A stretch of DNA of 64,000 nt from Methylobacterium sp. Leaf125 (GCF_001423085.1 NZ_LMNU01000009.1:18256-82255); one strand, 5' to 3'; counted from the stretch's first letter, positions 35,234-44,379 are shown. Made by a program: numbers and translations. Notes: generated by a model not told the origin, from the letters alone.

Positions 35234-35989
35234 ATGACCGAACCCCGCTCCTTCCCTTCGAGACGCTTGCGCCTGCCGATCCTGATCGGTTTGGGGCTGG
35301 CCGGTGCCGCGACGGCGGTGCAGGCCCAGAGCCTGTCGGTCGATCTCGGCACCGGCGGGGTGACCGAACGGGCTCTCCAGCTCGTTGCGCTCCTCACCGT
35401 TCTCGCACTGGCGCCCTCGGTGCTGGTGATGGCCACGTCCTTCACCCGGATCGTCGTGGTTTTGTCGATTCTGCGCTCGGCGCTCGGGACCCAGAGCGCC
35501 CCGCCGAACGCGGTCGTCACCAGCCTCGCACTGTTTCTGACCGCCTTCGTGATGGCACCCGTCGGGCGCGAGGCCTATCGGACTGGCATCGAGCCGCTGA
35601 TCGCCGGGCAGATCACGCAAAGTGTCGCCTTCGAGCGCGCCTCGGCGCCCTTCAAGACCTTCATGCTGAAGAACGTCCGCGAGAAAGATCTGAAGCTCTT
35701 CCTGGATATGGCGAAGGCACCCGTTCCGGCCGGTCCCGAAGCCGTGGGCCTCGAAGTGGTGACGCCGGCCTTCATGATCTCTGAATTGCGCCGTGCCTTC
35801 GAGATCGGTTTCCTGCTGTTCATCCCCTTCTTGATCATCGACCTCGTCGTCGCCTCGATCCTCATGGCCGTCGGCATGATGATGGTGCCGCCAGCAACCG
35901 TGGCGTTGCCGTTCAAGCTGATCTTCTTCGTCCTCGTCGACGGTTGGACCCTGGTGGCGGGCTCGTTGGTGCAGAGCTACGGGACCTGA
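35234..35989 (+). CDS. fliP: FliP, flagellar export gate protein
   Basis: FliP (251 residues) forms the core of the flagellar type III export gate. A cleavable signal-like N-terminus (LPILIGLGLAGAATAVQAQS) is followed by the conserved MATSFTRIVVVLSILRSALG, the PAFMISELRRAFEIGFLLFI segment and the last helices with MMMVPPATVALPFKLIFFVL. The ATG at 35234 gives the usual length; the frame extends to 35150. It is the second gene of the fliO-fliP unit and ends at a bidirectional hairpin. Confidence 0.96.
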   Translation: MTEPRSFPSRRLRLPILIGLGLAGAATAVQAQSLSVDLGTGGVTERALQLVALLTVLALAPSVLVMATSFTRIVVVLSILRSALGTQSAPPNAVVTSLALFLTAFVMAPVGREAYRTGIEPLIAGQITQSVAFERASAPFKTFMLKNVREKDLKLFLDMAKAPVPAGPEAVGLEVVTPAFMISELRRAFEIGFLLFIPFLIIDLVVASILMAVGMMMVPPATVALPFKLIFFVLVDGWTLVAGSLVQSYGT

Positions 35990-36021
35990 CACACCGCCTG
36001 TGCTCGTGAACGCCCATGAAA

Positions 36022-36043
36022 AAGGGCGCCCGAGAGCGCCCTT
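36022..36043. terminator. Bidirectional terminator between fliP and the DUF3606 gene
   Basis: 8-bp stem (36022-36029 with 36036-36043), 6-base loop, an A run on the left and T bases on the right. It lies 32 bp after the fliP stop and 28 bp after the DUF3606 stop. Confidence 0.7.
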
Positions 36044-36071
36044 CCGTGTCGTCAGATGCCGGTTCGAGCGA

Positions 36072-36245
36072 TTAGCGCTCCAGGTAGCTCTTCAGTGTCG
36101 AGATGCGATTGCCAACGAGGCGCACGGCACGCTTCAGGCGATCTTCCGACACACCGAGACGCGTGGCCATCGCGCTGCGCTGCTGCGTGTCGAAGATGTC
36201 GAGGTGGGTCTTTCCGGTGTTGGTATCGAGCGGTTCCGTGAGCAT
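36072..36245 (-). CDS. DUF3606-like small protein (57 aa)
   Basis: A 57-residue open frame with start ATG at 36245, preceded by AGAGG at a good distance, and stop TAA at 36072. The sequence has the helix-turn-helix-like pattern of DUF3606 proteins: a short lead, then HLDIFDTQQRSAMATRLGVS and EDRLKRAVRLVGNRISTLKS. Function is unknown. A terminator-like hairpin lies just downstream, which supports real transcription. It sits between fliP and the large TPR-like gene and is easily missed because of its length. Confidence 0.72.
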   Translation of the reverse strand: MLTEPLDTNTGKTHLDIFDTQQRSAMATRLGVSEDRLKRAVRLVGNRISTLKSYLER

Positions 36246-36406
36246 GGGAAGGCCTCTGCTGTGCCGGGCTGGAACGTAAGCCGCACGGGTGATTGGGATT
36301 GGAGGCAGAACGTCGCCCAGGCGCGTTTGTTGCGCCCAAACCAGCAGAATTCGGCGAATCGCTTCAGGCTTTTACGCCGCATGGCCGGTGGGTCGCTGGT
36401 CGGCGC

Positions 36407-39400
36407 TCAACCGGGCGGAGTCGCACTCGCCGAGGCGTCGGCCCGCGCATCCGTCTCGCGCTTGCCGGGTGCGGGCACGGCACTCTCGGGATAGCGCTTG
36501 CGGTATTCCGAGAGGAACGCCTGAAGCGTCTCGGCACTCGTGGCCTTCTGTGCGATCTCGCGGAAGCCAGCGGTGCGGACGGCGTTGGCCTGGGCGAGGA
36601 GGGCGAAGGTGCGGGCATCCACGCTCTCGGCCATGGGACCCGCGAATTTCGCGCGCAGGCGCTCGAGACCGAGGGTCTCGCCGGCGAGTCCGTAGGCGAT
36701 CGCCGCGCGCAGGATATCCGTGCGGGCGGCGTCGTCCAGGGCCACGCGGCGGCGCCAGGCATCGCCGACCAGCGCCTCGTGCGCCTCCCCGGCTTCGCGC
36801 CAGCGCCGGCCGGTCCAGAGGATGTCCGCCCTGAGACGGTCGGCATCCGGCCCCGTCTCGCCCGCAATGGTCTCAAGAGCGAGGTCGGTGCGGGACAGAT
36901 CAGACAGGGCCCGCGCCCGTAGCAGCGCCCGCGCCCGGCGCAGATCCTCGGGGAGTTCCGGGAGATAGGTGGCGTCCAAGGTCTGCAGAGCCTGCAGCGG
37001 CTTCTCGTCCATAAGCCGGATGGCGGCGAGCCGCGCCGCCGTGCCTGCGCGGCTGGGCCCGGTGAGGCGATGGTCGACCTGATGCTGCAGAAGCTCGCCC
37101 GCAGAATCGAGGAGGTCCAACTCCACGAGGCGATCCGACAGCCGGCGGACGATCTCATCGCCGCGGCGGCCCAGCGGAGCGAACTCCTTGAAATCGAAAT
37201 ACAGCGCCAGCGCCTCGACCCCGGACAGCTTTGAGCTGCGCTCGCCGAGGTAGAGATCCTCGAAGAGGGCCTGGGCCATGTCGTGCACCTCGCGCACCAA
37301 CGGCGAATCCGTGCCGATGGAATCGGCGCGGCGGGCCGTCATCATCGCTTGGCGCCAGCGTCCTGCTTCGACGTAGAGCTTGGCCAGGGCCGAGAAGGTC
37401 CGAGGCTCGAGGTCGCCGCCGTGCCAGGACAGCGCCAGCAACTCCAGGCGCTCGATGGAATCCGCCACCGTGATCTTGCCGGCCGCGTGTCCCAGCACGG
37501 TGGCCCTCAGGCGAGCCGAGGCGGCCACCCCCGCCTCTCCGCTCTCGCTGAGACGCTGATAGGCATCGAGGGCGGCCACGGTCTGGCCAGTGACCTCGTC
37601 GATCCGGGCGCGCAGCAACGCAAGACGTTCCTGGGTCGGGCGGTCCGCCGCGCGCGCGGCCGCAACGATCTGGCGGTTGGCCCCATCCCAGTCTCCGGTC
37701 TCGACCGCAGCCTCGGCGGCCGCGGTCCGCAGGAGGGCCTGGAGATCGTCGGGGTACCGGTCGAGCACGCTCGCGGTGGCCCGGAACGAGGTATCCGCGG
37801 CGCCCCAGCGGCCTTCGAGGGCTTCGAGATAGCCCTGCCACAGCCGCGCCTCGGGATCGTTCCTCAGGATCTCGACGGCCAGACCCGAGCGCATGTCGAA
37901 CGTGCGCCCGATCAGGGCGTTTCCAATCACGGTGAGCATGGGGATGTCGCGCTGGCCGGCCAGGACGGGATCGTCGCCGAAGGCGGTCTTGAGCACACCG
38001 AGGCCTTCCAGGGAGAGCCGATTGGCGAGCATCGTGCGCGCCAGGACCATCCGGAGCGGTCCACGCGCGGCGCGCGGGGCCTCCGCGGCCGCCTGAAGCT
38101 GGTCGCGGATCAACTCGCGGGTGTCGCCGCGCTGCGAGGCCTCCCAGGGGCCCCGGTCCACGGCGAGGTCGCTGAGGGTCGCCAGGGGCGCATCGGCGGG
38201 CCGCGCGACGCCAGAGACGGCCATGCCGCTTTCTCGACTGATCGCGACCCCGTCGAGGTCCGGCCGCACGAGGAGGTCGTCCGCCTGCGCCAGGACTGCG
38301 ACCCCCTGCCGGCTCGGTAGCAACTCGAAGTCGACGAAGACCTGACGCTTCGGAATCCCTGCTGGTTTCGGACCCCGGCCCGTAACCACGGCGATGCGCT
38401 CCCCGTCGAGGCTGAGCCAGGAGGAGACCCCCGGGTTCGGAAGGCGCACGCCGACACTGATCCGCCCGGCCGCATCCGTGACACGAATCGCCGAGAGAGC
38501 GTCGCTCGCCGACAGGTTCTCGCCGGCCACCAATTCCCACCCGGTCGGAGCCCCGGCAGGGCCAATGGGCACGAGGTCCAGCAGCCGGTCGCGCGGAACG
38601 GGAAAGCGAAGGGTCACGATCCGACCGGTTCGCGTCGGCGAACCGAGTGGGGCGAGCATGGGATCGCCGGTCGGGACGACGACCGGCTCCGTGGTCTCAA
38701 AGATCAGATTGGCGATGCCCGCGCGCTCGAACAAGGCGGCGGGCGGCAGGGTCTGGAATGGGAACGCGAGGCCTGGTCCACTCGGGCGCTGAACCACTGC
38801 GGGGGGGGGCGTTGCTGGCGTAGATCCGGACGTCTCCGCGGTCTGCCCCGGCGACCGCTGCGGTGCCTTCTCGGGTTTGGCCTCCGCTGCCCTGCCCCCC
38901 GTTGTGTTCGTCTCGGCCGTTTTGGCCTCACCGACGGGCTCAGCGCCCTCCCCCGCCTTTGCAGCCTGCGCGGTGGGCTTCGTCTTTTCGGCGGCCTTAC
39001 GGACCACGTCGATCGTTGCGCCGTCCTCGTCGCTGAAGCTACGGATCTCGTAGCCGTCTGCGGGGGTGACGAGCAGGCGGGCGCCGGTCTCGTCCCCCTC
39101 GACCGCCAAGCTCTCGATGGACGGTTTCAAGCGCCCCCGGGTGGCGAGTTCGTCGATCCGCCAAGCCCCCGGAATCATCAGGCGTGTGGCCGGGCCGACC
39201 GCCTCGAAGCGCGGTGCGGCAGACGCCGGTGCGCGCAGGCTCAGGCGGGTGAGCGTCGGAAGGTGAGCCAGTTCGAGGCGCAGGGTCCTTGGCTCGGCAG
39301 GGGGGCGTGCCGCCCGCAGGGCCGCCTCGGCGGCCTGGGTCCGCCGGAACAGGTCAGCCACGACCTCCGGCGGCAGGGCCGGCGGCAGACCGCTCCAGTC

Positions 39401-39820
39401 CTGCGGCAGAAGATCGATGAAGACCTTCTCTCCTGCCTCCTGGACGTTCACGCGATAGGGGCGTTGCAGCGCAAGCCGTAGGCCCAGGCCGTCGGGATCG
39501 CGCCGCACGGCTGAGACGAAGTCCGGCATCTCGGCGGCGACCCGCTCAGGGCCGGCGCTCGCTTTCTCCGAGAAACCGAGGACGAGCACGGACCCGGATG
39601 TCCGCGCTCTGACCGAAACCGGGCCATCGAAAGTCAGCACGAGCCGACCGTAGCGTTCGATCTGCGCGCCCTTGATCGCCGTGAGGCGTGCGGCGGTCGC
39701 GTCCGTCCCTCCGCAGAGGGTCGCGACCACCATCGAGATCGCGGCGAGGCCGGCCCGAAGCCGGCGCCGTCGTGTCGCGATACCGGCATCGAGAGCCATC
39801 GCAGGATACGCCAAACCCAT
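36407..39820 (-). CDS. Large exported TPR-like protein of the flagellar locus
   Basis: A protein of about 1137 residues. It starts with Arg-rich MALDAGIATRRRRLRAG and a hydrophobic stretch (signal peptide or anchor). About 300 residues of beta-rich sequence follow, including VLTFDGPVSVRARTSGSVLV and VFIDLLPQDWSG, similar in style to AMIN-type domains. A Lys/Glu/Pro-rich linker and a long helical C-terminal half of TPR-like repeats come next. Such proteins occur in rhizobial flagellar clusters, function not established. It follows the IalB-like and small exported genes on the same strand. The start is uncertain: ATG 39820, ATG 39799 or GTG 39865. Confidence 0.75.
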   Translation of the reverse strand: MGLAYPAMALDAGIATRRRRLRAGLAAISMVVATLCGGTDATAARLTAIKGAQIERYGRLVLTFDGPVSVRARTSGSVLVLGFSEKASAGPERVAAEMPDFVSAVRRDPDGLGLRLALQRPYRVNVQEAGEKVFIDLLPQDWSGLPPALPPEVVADLFRRTQAAEAALRAARPPAEPRTLRLELAHLPTLTRLSLRAPASAAPRFEAVGPATRLMIPGAWRIDELATRGRLKPSIESLAVEGDETGARLLVTPADGYEIRSFSDEDGATIDVVRKAAEKTKPTAQAAKAGEGAEPVGEAKTAETNTTGGRAAEAKPEKAPQRSPGQTAETSGSTPATPPPAVVQRPSGPGLAFPFQTLPPAALFERAGIANLIFETTEPVVVPTGDPMLAPLGSPTRTGRIVTLRFPVPRDRLLDLVPIGPAGAPTGWELVAGENLSASDALSAIRVTDAAGRISVGVRLPNPGVSSWLSLDGERIAVVTGRGPKPAGIPKRQVFVDFELLPSRQGVAVLAQADDLLVRPDLDGVAISRESGMAVSGVARPADAPLATLSDLAVDRGPWEASQRGDTRELIRDQLQAAAEAPRAARGPLRMVLARTMLANRLSLEGLGVLKTAFGDDPVLAGQRDIPMLTVIGNALIGRTFDMRSGLAVEILRNDPEARLWQGYLEALEGRWGAADTSFRATASVLDRYPDDLQALLRTAAAEAAVETGDWDGANRQIVAAARAADRPTQERLALLRARIDEVTGQTVAALDAYQRLSESGEAGVAASARLRATVLGHAAGKITVADSIERLELLALSWHGGDLEPRTFSALAKLYVEAGRWRQAMMTARRADSIGTDSPLVREVHDMAQALFEDLYLGERSSKLSGVEALALYFDFKEFAPLGRRGDEIVRRLSDRLVELDLLDSAGELLQHQVDHRLTGPSRAGTAARLAAIRLMDEKPLQALQTLDATYLPELPEDLRRARALLRARALSDLSRTDLALETIAGETGPDADRLRADILWTGRRWREAGEAHEALVGDAWRRRVALDDAARTDILRAAIAYGLAGETLGLERLRAKFAGPMAESVDARTFALLAQANAVRTAGFREIAQKATSAETLQAFLSEYRKRYPESAVPAPGKRETDARADASASATPPG

Positions 39821-39891
39821 GGGGCGAAGCGGCTCGCAGCCGAGCCGATCCGCCTTACGCCGCACTATCCGGTCACTCTCGCCCGTCGAGG

Positions 39892-39906
39892 CTAACGGGC
39901 GCTTAA
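39892..39906 (-). promoter_or_regulatory. CtrA-like box with one mismatch upstream of the TPR gene
   Basis: Plus-strand reading CTAA, seven bases, TTAA: one mismatch to TTAA-N7-TTAA. It lies between the small exported gene and the large TPR-like gene, 72 bp before the chosen start of the latter. Confidence 0.35.
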
Positions 39907-39932
39907 GACGCAGTGCCGCTTTGTCCGGACCG

Positions 39933-40346
39933 CTAACGTTTGACGATCAGACCCGGGATCGTCCGGCCTGTCTCGCCGAAATTCTCGGCGGCACGGGTGC
40001 AATTGGCGGAAATGTCCTTGGTGTAGATCTCCGTATAGGCCCGGCTGCGCAGGTTCAGGTCACCCTGGGCAAGATCGTCGGGCGCGACACCGAGCCCGGC
40101 GACGACGGCATTCAGGCGCTCGGTGTTCGGCTTGAGGTCGCGGCAATAGGTCTCCACGAAGGCCAGCAGGCCGGAAAGCTTGGCCGCGCTGTTCTTCTGG
40201 CGCTCCGCCTTGGCCTCGGCGGCCGTCGGCGGGGGGCCGGGCGGCTTCTCGGGCGGTCGTTCCTCCTGGGCCAGAGCCGGGGCCACCAGGGCTCCGGCCA
40301 CCATCAGGGTCATCAGGCTTCGGGTCAGCAGGGCCGATCTCTTCAT
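39933..40346 (-). CDS. Small exported protein of the flagellar locus
   Basis: I do not recognise a named family for this 137-residue protein. It has a signal peptide (residues 1-26, ending PALA), a Pro-rich linker (RPPEKPPGPPP) and a helical mature domain with two cysteines (VETYCRDLKPN and SANCTRAAENFG), probably disulfide-bonded in the periplasm. The start is the ATG at 40346 with GAGGAG seven bases upstream. It stands between the IalB-like and TPR-like genes, on the same strand as fliL-fliM, so it may be cotranscribed with them. Confidence 0.78.
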   Translation of the reverse strand: MKRSALLTRSLMTLMVAGALVAPALAQEERPPEKPPGPPPTAAEAKAERQKNSAAKLSGLLAFVETYCRDLKPNTERLNAVVAGLGVAPDDLAQGDLNLRSRAYTEIYTKDISANCTRAAENFGETGRTIPGLIVKR

Positions 40347-40384
40347 GGGCAAGCTCCTCGGGTTCGGCTCCGCCGTGGTCCGCC

Positions 40385-41026
40385 TCAGCTCGTCAGCGCG
40401 ATGGCGCGGGCCAGAGCGTTGGCAAACCCCTCGAGGGGCACCGTGATGGTCACGGGCTCCTTGGCCTCCGGCTTCGTCGCGGAGACCAGCAGGTTCTTGG
40501 CGGTCTTCATCGTGTCGGTCGCCAGGGTGGGAAGGCTGATGGGCACGAGGCATCCCTCCTGGCTGCAGGACAGATAGGGCGCGCCCTTGCCGAGCACGGC
40601 CTCGTCGAGCTTGAACGAGATGCCGGGCTCGATGGCGAGGCCGAGCGGCATCAGGATGAAGCCCTGCGCGCGCCCATCGTTCGGCGGCCGGATCTCCAAG
40701 GCGAATTCGCGCCGACCCTTGGCCCCCTGGGCCTGCATGATCGCGCATTCGGCCTTGGCGTTGGCCTCGGCCTTCGCGCAGGTCACGGTCCAGTCGCCAT
40801 AGACCTCGCTGAGGGAGCTTGCCCCGGTCGGCCAGCTCAATGCGGCGGCCTGGGTCGCCGCGGGCTTTGCCGGAGCCGGCTTCGGCGGGGCGGCCTTGCG
40901 CGGTTTCGGCTTCGCCGGCGCCTCGGTGGCGGCCGGAGCGTCGGCGTCCTGCGCGGCGGCGGGGGCCGCGATGGTGAGGGCCAAGCTCAGGGCGGCGAGG
41001 ATTCGGATCAGGCTGATGGACGGCAC
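40385..41026 (-). CDS. Invasion-associated locus B (IalB) family protein
   Basis: A 213-residue exported protein. The signal peptide covers about residues 1-25 (ending PAAA). A Lys/Pro/Ala-rich linker leads to the IalB domain, which begins near SEVYGDWTVTCAKAEANAK and includes GFILMPLGLAIEPGISF and two further cysteines in LSCSQEGCLVPI. IalB-like proteins are periplasmic or envelope proteins of alphaproteobacteria with roles not well defined. The start is GTG (41026). Its place among flagellar genes, 132 bp after motE, suggests a link with envelope steps of assembly; this is inference. Confidence 0.85.
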   Translation of the reverse strand: MPSISLIRILAALSLALTIAAPAAAQDADAPAATEAPAKPKPRKAAPPKPAPAKPAATQAAALSWPTGASSLSEVYGDWTVTCAKAEANAKAECAIMQAQGAKGRREFALEIRPPNDGRAQGFILMPLGLAIEPGISFKLDEAVLGKGAPYLSCSQEGCLVPISLPTLATDTMKTAKNLLVSATKPEAKEPVTITVPLEGFANALARAIALTS

Positions 41027-41158
41027 GTGCTTGGCTCCCCGAACCCGCGCGGTGGGGATTTCATCCGCTCGGGATGCCTGCCCCTAGTCGGGCGCGGACG
41101 AACGCGCAATGGAGGCCCGGACAACCCAGTGGATGACCGTCCGCAAACGTCAGGGAGG

Positions 41159-41974
41159 TCAGCGCCTGGGCGGGGGCGTCGGTGCGTCGATCGCCGGGAG
41201 TTCGTTCGGACCGAGACCGGCCGCGACCGTGGCCGCCGGGCCACCGCCCTGCCCGCGCGCCCGGTTGGCCAGGGCCACGGTGAGCTTCTCCGCGGGCTCC
41301 GACTGCATCAGCGCCAGCACCTCGGCCATCTTGCGCGGATTCATCGCCAGGACGATGGGCACGAGGACGTCGAGGTTCAGCCGATCGAACACCCGCGCGG
41401 CGTCCTTCGGCTTCATCGTCTCGTACATCGTGACGATGTTCTTCAGCGCGGCCCGCTCGGTTTCGGCCCGCTGCGCGCTGCCCCCCTCGGCCTTGTCCTC
41501 ACCCTGCTTCAGCGTATCGACGCCCTCCTCCAGCTTGCGCTCGGCGGTACCGATCAGCTGCTCGCGGAGATCGAGGGCCTCGCTGCGCTGCTTGAGGGTA
41601 TCGCGGCGGGCGGAGAGGCGCTCGAGGATGGCGCGCTCGGACGCCGGCATCGGCTCCGGCGGCGGCGGTGGACGCGGCACCGGCTTCTCGGGTTCCGGAG
41701 CCGGCTTCTCGGGTTCCTTCGGCGTCACCGAACCGGTGGTGGACGGGTCGGAGGGTTCGTAATTGGTGCGGGCCCTGGCGAGGACGCGCGCGAACTCCGG
41801 CATCGTTGCCCCCGGCTGCGGCTTCGATTCCTCCACCGCGATGGCCGCGACCTTCAGCACCAGGAGCCCGGCCGCCGCCAGGGTCACGGCATCGATCAGG
41901 CGCAGTTTCAGCGGCCGCGTCTCACGGAACCGGATGAGGCTGCCGGACCGCTTCCCGTGAGGCGGCTTCGTCAC
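41159..41974 (-). CDS. motE: MotE family flagellar motor-associated protein
   Basis: This 271-residue protein has an N-terminal membrane helix (IDAVTLAAAGLLVLKVAAIA), a Pro/Glu-rich periplasmic linker, a coiled coil (about residues 115-165) and a C-terminal MgtE-N-like domain with MYETMKPKDAARVFDRLNLD and MNPRKMAEVLALM. Rhizobial MotE is a periplasmic chaperone for MotC. The start is a GTG whose sequence GTGA overlaps the stop of the upstream DUF6468 gene, so it is translationally coupled. The motA/B/C genes are not in this window. Confidence 0.88.
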   Translation of the reverse strand: MTKPPHGKRSGSLIRFRETRPLKLRLIDAVTLAAAGLLVLKVAAIAVEESKPQPGATMPEFARVLARARTNYEPSDPSTTGSVTPKEPEKPAPEPEKPVPRPPPPPEPMPASERAILERLSARRDTLKQRSEALDLREQLIGTAERKLEEGVDTLKQGEDKAEGGSAQRAETERAALKNIVTMYETMKPKDAARVFDRLNLDVLVPIVLAMNPRKMAEVLALMQSEPAEKLTVALANRARGQGGGPAATVAAGLGPNELPAIDAPTPPPRR

Positions 41975-42510
41975 GCGGCCTTGCTCCGCAGGCGGCCGAG
42001 GGCGCGCTCGGACATGGCGAGGGCGGCGGCTGCGGCGACTCCGAGGCGCTCACCGTTGGGACTCGACGGTGCGGCCGGTGCGACGCGGACGGGCGGCACC
42101 ACGCGCTCGAGGTTGCGCGGCTCGGCCAGGGGAGCCGGAGCGGACGTGCGCGCGATCTCGCGGGTCGGGGCGGCCTGGGCCACGATGGAGGCAATGCGGG
42201 CGATCACCGTCTCGCCCGCCTCCACGTGGGCTGCGAGGTCGGTGGCGTAGCGCTCGGCGGTGCCCAGGCGGTCTGCCAGGGTGCGGTCGCATTCATCGAG
42301 GGTGGCGCGCAGGCCGACGATCGCCCGCTCGGCGGTGGAGCTCGCCATCACGAGATCGCCGATGGTCTGGCGCAGGGCGGCCTCGTCGGCCTTGAGCTTG
42401 GTGATGCGGCCGCTAAGGCGCATCGAGGAGACGATGCTGGCGACCAGCAGGACGGCGACGAGGCCATCGGCCAGGAGGGTGACGAGGAGGCTCATGGCTG
42501 GTCGCGTCAC
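41971..42510 (-). CDS. DUF6468 family flagellar-locus protein
   Basis: A 179-residue protein with one N-terminal membrane helix (LLVTLLADGLVAVLLVASIV), a long coiled coil (about residues 30-110) and an Ala/Pro-rich tail. It matches DUF6468 proteins found beside fliM and motE in alphaproteobacteria; function is unknown. The GTG at 42510 forms GTGA with the fliM stop, and its own stop forms GTGA with motE, so three genes are coupled in series. An internal ATG at 42495 is the alternative start. Confidence 0.82.
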   Translation of the reverse strand: MTRPAMSLLVTLLADGLVAVLLVASIVSSMRLSGRITKLKADEAALRQTIGDLVMASSTAERAIVGLRATLDECDRTLADRLGTAERYATDLAAHVEAGETVIARIASIVAQAAPTREIARTSAPAPLAEPRNLERVVPPVRVAPAAPSSPNGERLGVAAAAALAMSERALGRLRSKAA

Positions 42511-43724
42511 CCGTCGTTGCGGTTGTTCATGGAGGCCTCGAAGGCCTGGAGCGTGGTGCGCGAGCGGCGCAGGGGCCGGGTGAGCTGCACCGCGATGTTG
42601 TCGTCGATCCGGCCGATCCGGCCCTGGGTGAGGGCCCAGTCGCCGCAGCGGACCGCGATCAGGTCCGAGGGTTTGGTGTCGAACATCAGCGTATCGCCGA
42701 CCTTGAGCGACAGCACCTTCTTCAGGGGCAGCATCATCTCGTGCAGCACCGCCTCCATGGTCGCGTCGGCCTGCCAGATCTCCGTGGCGAGGTGACTTTC
42801 CCAGACGTGGTCACGGCCGAGCTTCTCGCCCATGAAGCTCTGCATGAGCAGTTCACGGATCGGCTCGATCGTGGCGTAGGGGAACAGGATCTGTAGCAGG
42901 CCGCCGCGCCCGTCCATGTCGAGCTTGAGGCTGATCAGGATGGCGGCGTTGGCAGGTCGGGTGATGGTGGCGAAGCGCGGGTTGGTCTCGATCCGGTCGA
43001 TGGCGAAGCGCACCGGCGAGAGCGGCTGGAACGAGAGTTCGAGGTCCGTGAGGATGATCTCCACCAGGCGCCGCACGAGCTGCATCTCGATCGTCGTGAA
43101 GGGACGGCCGTCGAGGCGGGTCGAGGAGCCACCGCGCTTGCCGCCGAGAAGCAGGTCGAGAGTCGAGTAGGCGAGATTGGATTCCACCGTGACGAGGCCG
43201 GAATTCTCCCAGGCATCGGCCCGGAAGACACCGAGCAGGGTCGGCAGCGGGATCGCGTTCAGGTAGTCGCCGAAGCGCACCGAGGTGATGTTGTCGAGGG
43301 TCACCTCGACGTTGTCCTGGAAGAAGTTGCGCAGGCTGGTCGACAACAACCGGATCATCCGGTCGAAGACGATTTCCAGCATCGGCAGGCGTTCGTACTG
43401 AACGACGCCCGAATCGACGATGGCGCGGACGCCGCCGGCCCCGGAGGCCGAGAGCTCGCGCAGAGAGAAGCCGAGGACGCCGTCGATCTCGTCCTGGTTC
43501 AGGATGCGGTCGTTGCCGGCGAGCTCGGGGAGATTGTCGGTCTCCCCGTCCTCGATCATCGTCGCCCATTCGGCGGCGACGTCGCTGGCATGGGTGGTGG
43601 TGCCCTGCTCGGCGAGGGCCGCGCCCCACTCGTCGGCGAGCGAGGCTTCGCCCCCCTCGCCGTTCTGGGCGATGAGTGCGGCGGCCCAGTCGTCCTCGTC
43701 GATCTCGTCTTCCGGTCCGGCCAT
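42507..43724 (-). CDS. fliM: FliM, flagellar C-ring switch protein
   Basis: FliM (405 residues) sits in the cytoplasmic C ring and binds CheY-P. The N-terminal 70 residues are an acidic extension. The CheY-binding motif follows as ILNQDEIDGVLGF. The CheC-like middle domain includes LEIVFDRMIRLLSTSLRNFF and the C-terminal SpoA domain includes LSLKVGDTLMFD. The extended N-terminus before the EIDGVL motif differs from E. coli, where the motif is at the very start. It lies between fliL and the DUF6468 gene, same strand. Confidence 0.96.
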   Translation of the reverse strand: MAGPEDEIDEDDWAAALIAQNGEGGEASLADEWGAALAEQGTTTHASDVAAEWATMIEDGETDNLPELAGNDRILNQDEIDGVLGFSLRELSASGAGGVRAIVDSGVVQYERLPMLEIVFDRMIRLLSTSLRNFFQDNVEVTLDNITSVRFGDYLNAIPLPTLLGVFRADAWENSGLVTVESNLAYSTLDLLLGGKRGGSSTRLDGRPFTTIEMQLVRRLVEIILTDLELSFQPLSPVRFAIDRIETNPRFATITRPANAAILISLKLDMDGRGGLLQILFPYATIEPIRELLMQSFMGEKLGRDHVWESHLATEIWQADATMEAVLHEMMLPLKKVLSLKVGDTLMFDTKPSDLIAVRCGDWALTQGRIGRIDDNIAVQLTRPLRRSRTTLQAFEASMNNRNDG

Positions 43725-43776
43725 CAGACTCTCGTCACCTGTGAATTCTCAAAACATTCCGAGATGGGGCGGCAGC

Positions 43777-44280
43777 CTATTGGATCACCACGTCCTTGAA
43801 GAGGACCGCCTCGGCCCGGGCCGGGTGGATGGCGACGTTGACCCGACGCAGCAGTTCCTCGCGCAGGCGGTAGATGCCGGCCGATCCGGAGAGGTCGCTC
43901 GCGCGCAGTTCGCGCAGGTAAACTTGGAAGGTGTCCTCGATGCGCGGCATCAGCGGCTTCACCTCGCCCTCGACCTTGGCGTCCTTGAGCTCGATCGCGA
44001 CCTTGATCTTGGCGAAACGCGTCCGGTCCTGGCCCGGCTCGCTGGCCAGATTGACCATCATCTCGCGGACGTCGAGGAAGACGACCGGCTTCTTCACCTC
44101 GGCGACCGCTTCGCCGTGGCCGTCGCCCGACTTCTTCTTCAGGAACACGAAACCGCCACCACCCGCCAGCGCCAACACCACGGCGCCGATGATGATGAGC
44201 TTCTTCTTGCCGCCTTTCGGGGCTTCGCCCTCGGCCCCCTCCTCACCCTCGGCGTTGGCCTTCTTCGGCTTCTTGGCCAT
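43777..44280 (-). CDS. fliL: FliL, flagellar basal-body-associated protein
   Basis: FliL (167 residues) is a single-pass inner-membrane protein that supports the stator. A basic/acidic N-terminus precedes the helix KLIIIGAVVLALAGGGGFVF; the periplasmic domain has FLDVREMMVNLASE and ends with NVAIHPARAEAVLFKDVVIQ, as in the family. It is the first gene of a unit running to fliM and motE. The promoter region is shared with divergent flgF and contains a CtrA-type box. Confidence 0.93.
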   Translation of the reverse strand: MAKKPKKANAEGEEGAEGEAPKGGKKKLIIIGAVVLALAGGGGFVFLKKKSGDGHGEAVAEVKKPVVFLDVREMMVNLASEPGQDRTRFAKIKVAIELKDAKVEGEVKPLMPRIEDTFQVYLRELRASDLSGSAGIYRLREELLRRVNVAIHPARAEAVLFKDVVIQ

Positions 44281-44379
44281 CGGTGGACCTCGGGACTGCG
44301 CGGTGGGGTGAGCGGCACGCGCTCCACGGCATCGACACCCCCGGACGTCGACCCTCGCAAAGGTATCGGGCGAACAAGG

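Noticed and set aside
39892..39906. Strong CtrA site before the TPR-like gene
   Set aside because: Only CTAA-N7-TTAA; kept as a weak site and not counted among the four perfect boxes.
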